Counted from the stretch's first letter, positions 39,501 through 46,293 are shown. The stretch: DNA of 64,000 nt from Metopolophium dirhodum (GCF_019925205.1 NC_083562.1:20088001-20152000), one strand, 5' to 3'. Numbers and translations: made by a program. Notes: generated by a model from the letters alone, not told the origin.

Positions 39501-42500
39501 TTGTTATACATTCAAAACTATTTTTTTAATTATGTGGAAAATAACGCATAAGTGCCTTACTTACTTCATAGAAATTACTTTTAAAAACTAAAAAGTAATT
39601 TTGTTACAGTTGCGTTTTTTTAAGTAAAATGTAATGAAATTACTGCTGCGTTACATTACTACCCAACACTTCATTTTAGTGATACTACCGTTTTAACAAT
39701 AATAATCAGTATAAATTAACAATATAAATTAACCATCCCACAATAACCTTTTTTTTGCTATAAATTGTTACTTATGTACAAAAAATACTCTATTGAATAT
39801 TCAGCCTTAATTAATAATGTAACAAATGCTGTAAAAAGTAATATATCATAAATTGATTTAAAACATAATTGCATATAGTTAAACATAGCAATGCAATAGA
39901 TTGAGTAAAAAATTAACTAATATTGTTATTTTAAAGAGTTAACTTTTAAAACATATGATACTTAATAGCTAAGCTGTGAAGAAATGTACTTTTACTTTTC
40001 AAATTTTAGATAACTTCACTAGTTTTTAGTATTGGATATTGATACACTGATATTTATCTTCACTCTAAATAACAATTGTTACTTCTTCTCAATATTATAA
40101 TTATAATTATATGTATTTATTTATTTTATTTAATTAATTTTCTTCTGTAAATAATTTAAAACCTAGCCAATAATATCTTTATTACTAATTTACTTATTAT
40201 ATTACTAATTGTTATCAATTTTCCAAATGCTAAAAATTAAAATTATTTAATTGAAAATACGACATGTATTGTATTTTTTAACAGAGGTACGATGAGGGTA
40301 ATTTCAATTATTTAAATGAAGTAAGTTTAGTTAAACAAAGTAGTGGACAAGATATTGTTGAGGATTTAGTCGAGATGTATAGTACATCTGACAACTTGTC
40401 AAATAAACCTAAACTGGCTACATTTAATTCTCAAGGAACAAAAAGTAATGGTAAGATAATATTATTACTATCTATACATTTTCGTTTATAGGCTTAAATT
40501 TTACAATACTTGTAATAATTATTTTTATGATTTATGAAACTAAATTATATGTGTTGGGTTTCCTCTTGTGACTTATTTTTCTGCTTTAATAGTTAATAAA
40601 TAATTGTTATGTAATCTTAGACATTTTTGTTTTTTTTTTTTTGAAACTATTTTTTTTTTTTTTTTTTTTATTATTGGTTAAGCATCAACTACATAGGTTA
40701 TTAGCTTACAGGTGTTAATTTCTACATTAAATATTATATGTTATTGTACAATTGTTATTGAAACTATTGTATCTTATTATATTATGTTCATAATGACGTA
40801 TCCTTTAATTGTATTTAAAATTATCAATAAAATAATGAAATGTACTTTTACATTTTCAGGTTCAAATACCAATAATTGGCAAAGTGGAGATCATGTTGAA
40901 TTTATATTTGGAATTAATGTTGATAATATTTTTGTAAGAAAAATAAAATTATATGAAGAATTTAAAAATGTTTTAGATCAACTAAAAAGAGAAAATAGTA
41001 AGGTTCAGTTGTATAGTCAAATGTATTAATTCTAAAACTTTCTGAGATAAGTCACTTTCCAACTAAGACACAAGTGCTTCAAGTAATTTAGTAATCTAAG
41101 ACTAATAGAAAGGGTGTGCACTGTGCATAATAGCAGGGGTTAACAATTAACTAACAGTTTAAAAATAGTACTTACAATTTTGATTATTTGTGATAATATT
41201 TGGAAGAAGTATCTGTATAATATTTTACGTAAACATTAGCAACTGGCTTAATTTGGTTCAGACTTTGGATTGGTTATAAGTAGAGCGCGGATCTTGAATA
41301 AATAAATATAATAATTTATCTTTTACCAAAAAATGGTGCATACCAGTGGCGGATCGAGGGCTTAATTTTTTTTTGGAGGGGGAGGGCAAAATCACAAAAA
41401 GTACAAGCTAAACAAATTGGCTAAAAACAAAGGAAAACACGGCGATTGGGTGGGGGGGGGGCAAATGCCCCCCCCCTCTGGATCCGATACTGGTACATAC
41501 AAGTTGTTCATTGTTTTTATTTAAATATTTTGTTTTTTATATATAATTTTATTATATTTATATTCATATGTATAAACTGTTTTAATTTGCCTATTATCAA
41601 AGGAATAACAGTTATTTATTGTTTTTATTGAACTATTAAGAAAAAAAAATCATATCTGCTTATTTACAAGTTTAAGAAATATTTAGAGAATATTTTAAGG
41701 TTTTTTTAGAGCATATTATCTGCATATTTACAAATTTAGGGATATTTAGAGATTATTTTAGGGTTTTTTTTAGAGTATATTAGCATTATATTTTAATCTT
41801 TTAAGAACTTAAAAATCTGTGCTTTAGTTATAAGCCATATTTTAGATGTTTTATTTTAAAACACCTAAAGATTTCACTGTTTAATTTGGTAATTTGGTGT
41901 TTTTAGTGTATAAACTTTTTGTAAATATTATACTGAACTTGTTTTGATGTGTATAGTGTATACTAACATTTATTTTTATAGGTGAAAATTGCAAGCCAAT
42001 AGCCCCAAAGAGTAATGATATTGTGGCAGTTTATTCTACAAAGAATAATGGGGGGATTTATAGAGCTAGAGTTTTACCAGGTTGTGACAATACAAGTATG
42101 GTCAAATGTTCTTTAATTGACATTGGTCAAATTGATATGATTCCATCAAAAAAATTATTTTCATTGCCTCACTATGTTTCATTAAATAAAGTGAGTAGAA
42201 AATATAATAATGCTAATTCTCAATACAATTAATTATTCAAATAGTTAACATAATTTTTTGTACTAATTACAATGATATTTTTTTTAGGTACCAACAATGG
42301 TTCGCAAAGTTTCACTTGCCGGTTTAAACAAGATCTTAAATTCTAATATAGCATCATATCTATCTTCATTGAGAGGAAAAACATATGTTATGGTATGTTA
42401 ATTTTTAGAATATACCAGCACAATAATTCTAAGGGGATTGGTGGTAGACAGTTATTTTAACCAAAACATACCAATCTTTATTCCATCATACTGGTCAACC

Positions 42501-45242
42501 TAGTAATACAATAATACTTTTTAAAACTGATTTGTTATTTTGTCTACTTGAGATCGGACTTTTCCCAATTTCACCCCCAACAACTATAAATTTGGTTTGA
42601 ATATTTTGAAATGTCAGCATTTTCAAACGTTAATTATTCAAAATGTAAATCAAATCTTAAAATGTGGACTGACCGATCTCGAGTAGACATTATAACAAAT
42701 TCAGATCAGTTTTTAAAAATTATCACATTATTAGGTCAATCAGTAGGATAGAACAAAGTACATAAATTGTTTACTGTTCATGCATGCAGCCTCATGGTGG
42801 TGACTTGTACATGCACGTGGGAGAACACTCCGCTATTTATTTCACACACAAATGATCACTTACTACGCACACTTTAACAATACTCGCTGCATGTCATTTG
42901 AAAATTTCCTATTTCAAAATCCTTAAAAAATGTTTGCCACTGATTCCCTTATTAATTAAAAACAATATTTTGTGTTTATAGGAATATGATAAAAAACATG
43001 AACAATGGCATAAACAAGAAGTTATATTAAAAGAATTACAAAGCAGTGTGTCTCTTAATGATGAAATACTAAAGTTATTTTCTAATGAATCTTCTCCTAG
43101 GGAGCTTATATCTCAGCAGCGAAGATTAGAAAGAAAAATAAGTAATAATTTATTATATTTTTTTAAAAATTAAATCAATTAAATTCATGAATTTCAATTT
43201 TGTATTAGTCATGCCTGAGACAAAAGAAAGTCCATTGAAGAAACCATCTCATCCTATTAAAAGTGGTTCATCTGTTTTCATAACAAATTTTGAGAACTTC
43301 AATTCAATTTTTATTCGTGATGCATCCTATGAATTTATTGAAAACTTTAATACATTCAATAAACAAATGTTGAAATATTATAGATATGGTATAAGTCATT
43401 AAATTATTTAATAAATATGTATATTTAATGTGTACATTTAAATTTTTTAGCTAATAATAACACCATCAAAGAAATGTTGAATATTGGTGATAAAGTATGT
43501 GTAAAGTCATTATTAAATGTGATAATGTATTGTCGTGCTTGTATTACGAATATAATTGATAATAAATACAATGTTTTTTACTTGGATTATGGGAATACAG
43601 AAATAGTGAATGCTGAAGATATAATGGATTTGCCAAAAGAATTGGAAAAGGTATTCTTTAAGTATCCTAAAAAATAATTTTTTTTTTTTACTAATCAAAG
43701 TTTAAAAAATATGTTTATTAATCTCTTGTAATTGATAACCTATTTTGTTCATATAAATGCAAGATTTTTTATGGTATGTACATGTGGTACTATTTTTGTT
43801 CAAATTAAACTTATTATGTTATCGCAATATGCCATGAAAATTGCCATCCTCTGATTTCAATATGTTACTTGATTTTTAATTACTTTGGATCTTGTGATTG
43901 GGGGAACAATAAATCTTGTGAAGTAATTTATTTTTGATTCAAATAACAATTAAAGAATTTATAATTTTCCATTTTTTAATTACTTTAATTGCTGGGCATG
44001 ATGAACTAAAACTCTAAAAAAAATGAGTGACATCAAAATGTAGATAGATGTAATATTGTAGTAAATTTAAAATTGAATGAGAGTGCTCTGCCTTAAAAAT
44101 GACACTTTAAAATAGGTTTATAAACCCACTCACAATATGAGAATTTTGAAGTTTGTATGGAATAACCTAAAACACTATATTATATTGATTATATTAAGAA
44201 AGGTAAAAAGGTTTTTTCTGAACCTAATCAAATAATTGTGGTGTTAAATATTCCAATTTTACATTCATGGATTTTTTTTTAGTTTCCAAATTTTGCTATA
44301 AAAGTTCAACTACAAAACATGCCACCATTGAATTCTAAAAATGAAATTCAAGTGATCGAGAATCATTTAAAAAAAAATTTCATTACACCTAATGCAACAC
44401 TTTCTATTGTAAGTATATTCTGATTAATTATTGAAATACAAAGTTAGAAACAAGTTCAATTTTATATTATAATAAATGTCTTTCTAATTTGGTATTTTGG
44501 TCTTAAGTATGGTTTAAGTGTACAAGGTTATTGCACATAGCCCATATTGTTATCAAACAAAAATAAGATAGTATATAATATAATATTATATATAATACCA
44601 TATCATAGTATACTAGTATAGCCAGTATATGTCGTCTCCTTACGCTGCCATTTTAATTCCTTAACTTTATAAAATGATATAGTGGGGGTGCTATTGCAAT
44701 AACCTTGTATATTTAAGCCATGGTTTTTAGCAGGCGCTTGATTAATATTAATACAGTAGAAACTGTTTATAGTAACTTTTAAAAGACTATACTCTATCCA
44801 GAATAAGATTGAACCGCTTCGCGCATGCAGACTGAGCTACCGAACAGTGCCTGACCCCCCATACGATGGCTATGCTTTCTGTGATTGGCCGACAGTCATT
44901 GCTGGCCGTTGTCGGGGGTCGATGCAGAAAAAACGTGTTTTGGTCGACCGAGTGGTTCAATCTTATTCTGAATAGGTTATATTTTAAAATATAAAATAAT
45001 AAATATAGTTTTATGGTATTTATTGTTTTTCATTTATGAGCTATATAAGACTATGTACTATGTTTCAATTTACATTTATTTTAATATTAATTTTTATTTG
45101 GTAGGAATTTAATGAGTTCAATCCAAAAGGACTTGATGATGTCATTTTGAAAACAGTGTATTATAAAAAAGATATTGTCGAGGATATCAATGACTTACTA
45201 AATGCACCACCATTGAATATTAAAACAAAAGGTTCAAATTAA
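9599..45242 (+). CDS. Multi-Tudor-domain protein, 8 Tudor modules, 35 coding exons
   Basis: Predicted 1,740-residue protein of the Tudor/TDRD class, which binds symmetrically dimethylated arginines on Piwi-type partners in germ granules (family knowledge; role here inferred). The ATG at 9599 is preceded in frame by a stop at 9575. Exons: 9599-9664, 12580-12749, 12853-12991, 13064-13138, 14137-14234, 15081-15155, 15277-15354, 15424-15614, 16426-16616, 18189-18299, 18643-18754, 18846-19028, 19104-19288, 21718-21822, 23534-23651, 23720-23941, 24188-24381, 24443-24553, 24624-24858, 30682-30885, 31724-31911, 32034-32144, 34943-35060, 35669-35887, 38349-38533, 38604-38720, 40285-40450, 40860-40997, 41982-42190, 42288-42392, 42982-43141, 43209-43388, 43451-43650, 44283-44408, 45105-45242. 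Exon lengths sum to 5,223 (1,741 codons with TAA). No MYND, KH, helicase or membrane segment is seen. Exon 21 uses an unusual donor, GTTTTA. Orthology to Drosophila tudor or a particular TDRD is undecided. Confidence 0.88.
9665..12579 (+). other. Tudor gene intron 1 (2.9 kb)
   Basis: Donor GTATGT, acceptor ATAG. The stretch 10100-10470 is richer in CG than its surroundings but gives no conserved protein. A likely MITE occupies 11849-12206. Elsewhere the intron is AT-rich with homopolymer runs. Confidence 0.6.
11849..12206. mobile_element. Probable MITE with about 27-bp imperfect inverted ends
   Basis: The left end has GTAGTCGCGTGGATAACAGT followed by TGTAATCC. The right end read in reverse complement has GTCGCGCGGATTACCATTG followed by TAATCC. 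The superfamily and target duplication could not be settled. Confidence 0.45.
12580..14234 (+). other. Tudor module 1 (exons 2-5, residues 23-182)
   Basis: Exon 3 carries the barrel core WYRGKLI, then IELIDYGSFYD and LFVLPYY. Exon 4 (ALPVTFKDFVP) and exon 5 (NLYDGAVLVQVN) form the second half of an extended Tudor fold. The cage Asn after IDYG is replaced by Ser. Phases here (0-2, 2-0, 0-0, 0-2) differ from those of the later modules, so this is the most diverged unit. Confidence 0.75.
13510..13842. mobile_element. Non-autonomous hAT element, 333 bp
   Basis: Terminal repeats CAGTGGTTCCCAA and, at the other end in reverse complement, CAGTGGTGCCCAA (12 of 13 match). Flanking 8-mers ATCTAACC (13502-13509) and ACTTAACC (13843-13850) match at 6 of 8, consistent with an old hAT target duplication. 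It sits in the intron after exon 4 of the Tudor gene. Confidence 0.75.
14251..14552 (+). mobile_element. hAT-type MITE family M1, copy 1
   Basis: Begins TAGGCTTCTTCAACGATAT and ends with the inverted form ...GAGAAGCCTA. Both flanks carry the 8-mer TTAACTTA exactly (14243-14250 and 14553-14560), the target duplication length of hAT elements. The interior is full of ATCGATA-like motifs. Confidence 0.88.
15010..15385 (+). repeat. Tandem duplication containing exons 6 and 7
   Basis: Exon 6 (15081-15155) encodes INSAIQQKTIGVQNM then TNGYNNNELR. Exon 7 (15277-15354) encodes INSANDLKIISVQNNITNGH then VNNESR. Both start and end in the same phase. Flanking intron also matches: AGTTTACTTAATACC before exon 6 against AGTTTACATAATGCC before exon 7, and TATGACTAC-like bases after both. 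The period is about 196-200 bases. Confidence 0.8.
15615..16425 (+). other. Tudor intron after exon 8, no elements seen
   Basis: AT-rich sequence bounded by GTTAAA and ACTAG. No repeat ends, protein remnants or RNA genes were recognised. Confidence 0.5.
16617..18188 (+). other. Tudor intron after exon 9 (1.6 kb)
   Basis: Holds MITE M1 copy 2 at 17292-17634 and the palindrome GTAGGTACCTAC at 17650. The rest is AT-rich with nothing recognised. The short intron 18300-18642 after exon 10 is also empty. Confidence 0.6.
17292..17634 (+). mobile_element. hAT-type MITE family M1, copy 2
   Basis: Same ends and same interior order as the copy at 14251 (ACAGCAAGCTAAACTGAT, ATGCCAAAGCTCTTGAAT, CTAGTCAATTGAGTAT). 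Perfect 8-bp target duplication GTAGTTAA at 17284-17291 and 17635-17642. It lies in the intron between exons 9 and 10. Confidence 0.88.
19760..19815 (+). mobile_element. hAT-like left end, truncated
   Basis: CAGTGTTTCCCAAACTTTTT interrupts the R1 copy. No matching right end was found before the foldback element, so only the terminus can be supported. Confidence 0.35.
20275..20966. mobile_element. Foldback element F1 with long inverted arms
   Basis: Left arm 20275-20448 and right arm 20763-20966 are imperfect reverse complements. Shared landmarks, read on the left arm: AAGAGGACG, TGTTGTCTCC, TTTCAAGTTTTATGCCGTTA, GTGAATCGAC, then CAGTCGTTGCCAGATAAATT. The loop of about 310 bases contains a tRNA-like sequence. 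No coding capacity was seen. It is inserted in the R1 copy at 19699. Confidence 0.75.
20656..20735 (-). repeat. tRNA-like sequence (tRNA-derived repeat or pseudo-tRNA)
   Basis: On the minus strand TGGTGCAAAGG resembles a pol III A box. CAGTTCGAACC, about 40 bases on, is close to the B-box consensus GGTTCGANNCC. The 80-base unit is bounded by CACTGAG and its exact complement CTCAGTG. The D- and T-stems pair poorly and A-box spacing from the 5' end is too long for a normal tRNA, so a functional tRNA is unlikely. Confidence 0.5.
21961..22261. mobile_element. hAT-type MITE, 301 bp
   Basis: Perfect 13-bp inverted ends, TAGGGCTGGCAGT and ACTGCCAGCCCTA. Inward, GAATCGGCAATTACTG is partly mirrored by CAGCAATTACCGATTTACGG. 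Both flanks read ATATATAT, consistent with an 8-bp duplication but weak because the site is itself an AT repeat. Confidence 0.78.
23020..23115 (+). mobile_element. Jockey-type LINE, C-terminal fragment
   Basis: Translates as LNPLLKGHIPTLLRNPRCRL then IRKWCRDLLT and a stop. This matches the tail of the LINE fragment at 1190-1258 (NPLIS...PRNPQRMLKRRWCRD). Only the extreme 3' end of the coding region is left. Confidence 0.6.
23241..23457. mobile_element. MITE with 20-bp inverted ends, 217 bp
   Basis: The left end reads CCGGGCTCACACTACACCGT. The right end in reverse complement reads CAGGGTTCACACTACACCGT. They match at 17 of 20. The CACACTACACCG core is typical of hAT-like ends, but no convincing target duplication was found. 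Confidence 0.65.
23720..24858 (+). other. Tudor module 4 (exons 16-19, residues 633-886)
   Basis: Exon 16 has DGDYCIVSYFKDFKTIYLCK. Exon 17 has GDIVKV, FYRAKII and YIDFGN, an intact cage. Exon 18 is TILPTPVSIEVPP. Exon 19 is twice the normal length for its type, and its second half (VKCTYVAKAHDLQNVKILKE then AMD) resembles a leading-half exon. Confidence 0.83.
25497..28090 (-). mobile_element. Jockey-type LINE, about 2.6 kb, degenerate
   Basis: On the minus strand, endonuclease pieces come first: VGDFNSKH near 27640, then TPDLLDFFIHCLPN and SSDHIPIFLL at 27150-27030. An RT linker follows at 26975-26658. The RT itself is at about 26380-26080 (VWHEGLLHK; PQGSIPAPTLFNIFTSDIP; FSDDTAIIS in place of the usual F/Y-ADD box). 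The C-terminal tail PRRLKQNWLRDLINN ends near 25511. A T-rich run at 25497-25514 would be the poly(A) tail on the other strand. Frameshifts and stops are frequent, and a MITE interrupts the endonuclease. Confidence 0.75.
27194..27549. mobile_element. piggyBac-type MITE with TTAA target site
   Basis: TTAA at 27194-27197 and 27546-27549 bound a 348-bp insert. Its ends are CACATTGACGGACA and, in reverse complement, CACATTGACAGGCA. Near the left end are three palindrome-like copies of CTGCTRYAGCAG (about 27227, 27290 and 27334). It interrupts the LINE cleanly, so it is the youngest layer of this nest. Confidence 0.88.
28155..29110 (-). pseudogene. Broken integrase-like transposase with Cys-rich tail
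   Basis: Reading down the minus strand, the piece at 29108-28887 has HDAHIKTGHGGRTRVINELQ and then CIQCQRQQ, an HHCC integrase zinc-binding motif. A shifted frame near 28880-28690 gives YQEHLTKFIQLRLLKSKTAE and, further on, FGAPNILHSDNG, the core block seen in KRBA2/SCAND3-type and Ginger integrases. The last piece (28448-28155) ends in a cluster of Cys residues (CNCKAKCVSKKCSC, then CNSSCC). Several frameshifts and stops separate the parts, so it cannot make an active enzyme. Confidence 0.65.
31194..31313 (+). repeat. Three 40-bp tandem repeats
   Basis: Units start with GTATTATG at 31194, 31234 and 31274, each followed by AAATTCATTTTTGGTGAAAT (third unit: TAATTCATTTTTGG). Only a few bases differ between units, so the expansion looks recent. 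Confidence 0.88.
31325..31450 (-). mobile_element. LINE tail fragment, possibly RTE-like
   Basis: Minus-strand codons read CKRWLDRVKKDIIPTIQI-like with small shifts, followed by DVMAQWTGMDGE. This is the kind of C-terminal tail common in endonuclease/reverse transcriptase proteins. It is short and damaged, so the clade is a guess. Confidence 0.4.
32174..34111 (+). mobile_element. pogo/Tigger-type DNA transposon, about 1.9 kb
   Basis: Inverted ends CAGTTGAGCCTCGATAGTCC at the left and, in reverse complement, CAGTAGAGCCTCGATAGTTC at the right. Both are flanked by TA (32172-32173 and 34112-34113), the expected target site. Subterminal GGTAATCCAGACG occurs near both ends. The broken transposase runs in between on the plus strand. 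Confidence 0.9.
32430..33900 (+). pseudogene. Tigger transposase, frameshifted, catalytic Asp lost
   Basis: Pieces in order: IENGQKYGIIAEKYGIGKST (CENP-B/pogo helix-turn-helix, about 32448) and KITGEKLSCDEASIEPFRNE (about 32795). Then YNADDSGLFW with the first catalytic Asp (about 32905). The longest open piece, 33032-33442, has LLLHNCPGHPSAEELHNDGN, where His replaces the second catalytic Asp, and PNTTALIQPMDQNVIQNIK with the third. A tail runs to about 33919. Several stops and frameshifts are present. Confidence 0.85.
34311..34622 (-). mobile_element. hAT-type MITE family M1, copy 3
   Basis: Same family in the opposite orientation: the left end is TAGGCTTCTTCAACAACAA and the right end a mutated ...TTGTTGAAGTAGC. 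Flanking 8-mers GTATTTTT (34303-34310) and GTATTATT (34623-34630) match at 7 of 8. It lies between Tudor exons 22 and 23, just beyond the Tigger element. Confidence 0.78.
35179..35434. mobile_element. piggyBac-type MITE, one decayed TTAA end
   Basis: The right end in reverse complement starts TTAACCCTTCCACTGCTCCA. The left end reads ACAACCCTTTCACTGCTACA. They match at 15 of 20, with the left TTAA mutated to ACAA. The interior repeats the theme (TCTAGAGCAGTGAATGGTGT). It lies between Tudor exons 23 and 24. Confidence 0.65.
35911..36182. mobile_element. MITE with perfect 21-bp inverted ends
   Basis: The first 21 bases (starting GACTAAGATATAATGGACTG) and the last 21 are exact reverse complements. 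The interior is GC-richer than the intron and ends GGCTGTCCCCCATCACCCGC. No target duplication was clear, so the superfamily is open. The element starts just downstream of the exon 24 donor. Confidence 0.8.
36281..36452 (+). repeat. Decayed R1 copy
   Basis: Starts TTTTAGATTCTGAGTGATG (end B) and soon reaches ATCATTGAATTAATATTCAA, CACATCCATTATAATGTTAC and TATATAGCAGAAC (end A). It is short, internally deleted and heavily mutated. Confidence 0.55.
38118..38227 (-). repeat. tRNA-derived SINE, family S1, copy 1
   Basis: On the minus strand the head GGGGGACGAAATGGCCAAGC contains a near-perfect pol III A box (TGGCCAAGCGG). GACTAAGGCATCAG and the B box GGTTTGAACC follow at proper spacing. The body continues GGCAGCACTTCTCTTCGGAC, shared with the copy at 48465. 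The 3' boundary is unclear. Confidence 0.7.
38826..38984. mobile_element. GC-rich MITE family M2, copy 1 (TA target)
   Basis: CTCTGTTCAAAATAA at the left and TTATTTTGAACAGAG at the right are exact reverse complements, each flanked by TA. The interior is strikingly GC-rich (GACCCGGCGGCGACC; CTCGGCCGCCTGGTCAC) and partly self-complementary, unlike the AT-rich intron. Confidence 0.82.
39044..39671. mobile_element. hAT-type MITE, 628 bp
   Basis: Ends TAGTGTTGGGTAAATTAC and, in reverse complement, AAGTGTTGGGTAGTAATG share AGTGTTGGGTA. Flanking 8-mers CACTTTAG (39036-39043) and CATTTTAG (39672-39679) match at 7 of 8. The interior repeats GTTACATTACTTTT-like words near both ends. Confidence 0.72.
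40998..41981 (+). other. Tudor intron after exon 28
   Basis: Contains a short hAT-type element (41344-41492). At 41680-41790 there are two loose direct copies of a TATTTAGAGAATATTTTA/TATTTAGAGATTATTTTA motif followed by AGGTTTTTTTAGAG. The rest is AT-rich. Confidence 0.55.
41344..41492. mobile_element. Short hAT-type element, 149 bp
   Basis: The left end is CAGTGGCGGATCGAGG and the right end in reverse complement is CAGTATCGGATCCAGAGG. Flanking 8-mers GTGCATAC (41336-41343) and GTACATAC (41493-41500) match at 7 of 8. The G-run and C-run in the interior form a hairpin (GGGGGGGGGCAAATGCCCCC). Confidence 0.7.
42476..42758. mobile_element. Foldback element F2
   Basis: Left arm 42476-42559 and right arm 42671-42758 are imperfect reverse complements. 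CTTTATTCCATCATACTGGT on the left corresponds to CTTTGTTCTATCCTACTGAT from the right. GTCTACTTGAGATCGGAC corresponds to GTCTACTCGAGATCGGTC. The loop is about 110 bases. It lies between Tudor exons 30 and 31. Confidence 0.75.
43651..44282 (+). other. Tudor intron after exon 33, no elements seen
   Basis: AT-rich sequence between donor GTATTC and acceptor TTTTAG. No repeat ends or protein remnants were recognised. The intron 44409-45104 that follows exon 34 holds only the M2 MITE at 44792. Confidence 0.5.
44792..44977. mobile_element. GC-rich MITE family M2, copy 2 (TA target)
   Basis: CTCTATCCAGAATAAGATTG at the left is mirrored by CAATCTTATTCTGAATAGG at the right. The end sequence is close to that of the copy at 38826 (CTCTRTYCARAATAA). 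The interior is GC-rich with TGCTGGCCGTTGTCGGGG. It lies between Tudor exons 34 and 35. Confidence 0.75.
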
Positions 45243-45692
45243 ATGTGAGTATGGTTTACAAGATATTTTTAATTTCATAACTTGTGTAGAGCAATACAAT
45301 CATTTAATTAATTAGTCTTTTAACAGTAATTTTATAAAGCTATCACTTAAATTCTTGAAGAAATGTATTATAAATGTTTTAAATCTTTCACTAAAAATAT
45401 GATTAAAATTATGTAACTATTGATTTTATTGTAAAATGATAATTAAAATACTTCAGCACATTTAATGAAAATTTTTTTATTAAAAATATGTTAGAAGGCC
45501 AAAATACAGAACAACAAACTTCATCTCATGGCAAGTTTCCTTACCCTGTACAAAAATTGTTTTAAATTGTTGCAGATTATTAGTATTAAATATATTATGT
45601 ATCTATATTCTTAATTCTATACATTTTTTTTATATTTTATGTTATTCTAAAAGAAGGTGCTTTTATTTTTTACATTTTTATTCATTAACACT

Positions 45693-46025
45693 GTTATAAT
45701 TTAGTTATTAAAGAGTTTTTCAATATTCAATTGTTTTTATATATTTTAATAAAAGAAGAGCAAGAGAGCTATTTTTATCCTACTTTATCTTGTTTTTGTT
45801 AAGAAAATATTTCTCAAAAAAGTGCAATTAGTTAAAACATTTATGTAATTCTTAACTACGTTATAATTTAGTTATTAAGGAGTTTTTCAATATTCAATTG
45901 TTTTTATATATTTTAATAAAAGAAGAGCAAGAGAGCTATTTTTATCTTACTTTATCTTGTTTTTGTTAAGAAAATATTTCTCAAAAAAATGCAATTAGTT
46001 AAAACATTTATGTAATCTTAATATA
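45693..46025 (+). repeat. 167-bp tandem duplication in the 3' flank of the Tudor gene
   Basis: Two units start with GTTATAATTTAGTTATTAA at 45693 and TTATAATTTAGTTATTAAGG at about 45861. They differ at only a handful of positions through CAATTGTTTTTATATATTTT, AAGAGCAAGAGAGCTATTTT and AAAACATTTATGTAAT. Confidence 0.92.
45748..45753 (+). terminator. Candidate poly(A) signal of the Tudor gene, duplicated at 45915
   Basis: AATAAA about 500 bases after the stop codon. The tandem duplication copies it to 45915-45920, so the transcript has two equivalent candidate 3' ends. Confidence 0.4.
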
Positions 46026-46029
46026 TAAA

Positions 46030-46293
46030 CTTATCGTGTCACAGTGTTAGTTCTTGGACTCCTCCTAAACGGCTCGACCGATTTTGATCAAATTTTCTGT
46101 GTATATTCGGTAGGTCTGAGAATATGTTTTAGGCTAATTTTAAAAAGGAATTGATCACCCCTGGGAGGTGCTCAAACAGGAATTTTGAGATTTACGATAG
46201 AAATGTTTGTTTATTTATGGTTTCTATGGGTTTTTAAGCTATTATAATAATAATTATTGGTTGCCGGGCAACAAAGTGCACGGGATCAGCTAG
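46030..46293 (+). mobile_element. Non-autonomous Helitron-like element
   Basis: It ends GTTGCCGGGCAACAAAGTGC (in part) and then CACGGGATCAGCTAG followed by T. A short hairpin (TTGCCGGGCAA) just before a CTAG terminus inserted next to T is the Helitron 3' pattern. Inside is CCTCCTAAACGGCTCGACCG. The 5' boundary is uncertain and there is no coding region. Confidence 0.5.

Larger units (their letters stand above)
38721..40284 (+). other. Tudor intron after exon 26 (1.6 kb)
   Basis: Contains a GC-rich hairpin MITE (38826-38984) and a 628-bp hAT-type MITE (39044-39671). The remaining 600 bases are AT-rich, with nothing recognised. Confidence 0.65.
35669..40450 (+). other. Tudor module 6 (exons 24-27, residues 1094-1322)
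   Basis: Exon 24 has GDTVFCTHFEDFNHLYLCKG. Exon 25 has KDIVRVKF, MFRAEVL and LIDIGKN: the cage aromatic of IDY/FG is Ile and the Asn is Lys, so methyl-arginine binding is unlikely. Exon 26 opens IPGLALKVGLK and exon 27 opens RYDEGN. Confidence 0.82.
40860..43141 (+). other. Tudor module 7 (exons 28-31, residues 1323-1526)
   Basis: Exon 28 has SGDHVEFIFGINVDNIFVRK. Exon 29 has NDIVAVY, IYRARVL and LIDIGQID: the cage aromatic is Ile and the Asn is Gln. Exon 30 opens VPTMVRKVSLAG and exon 31 opens EYDKKHEQW. Exon 28 would read through to a stop if its donor at 40998 were not used. Confidence 0.8.
43209..45242 (+). other. Tudor module 8 (exons 32-35, residues 1527-1740)
   Basis: Exon 32 has KSGSSVFITNFENFNSIFIR. 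Exon 33 has GDKVCVK, YCRACIT and VFYLDYGNTE, an intact cage. Exon 34 opens FPNFAIKVQLQN. Exon 35 opens EFNEFNPKGLDD and ends the protein about 45 residues later at TAA 45240-45242. Confidence 0.84.
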
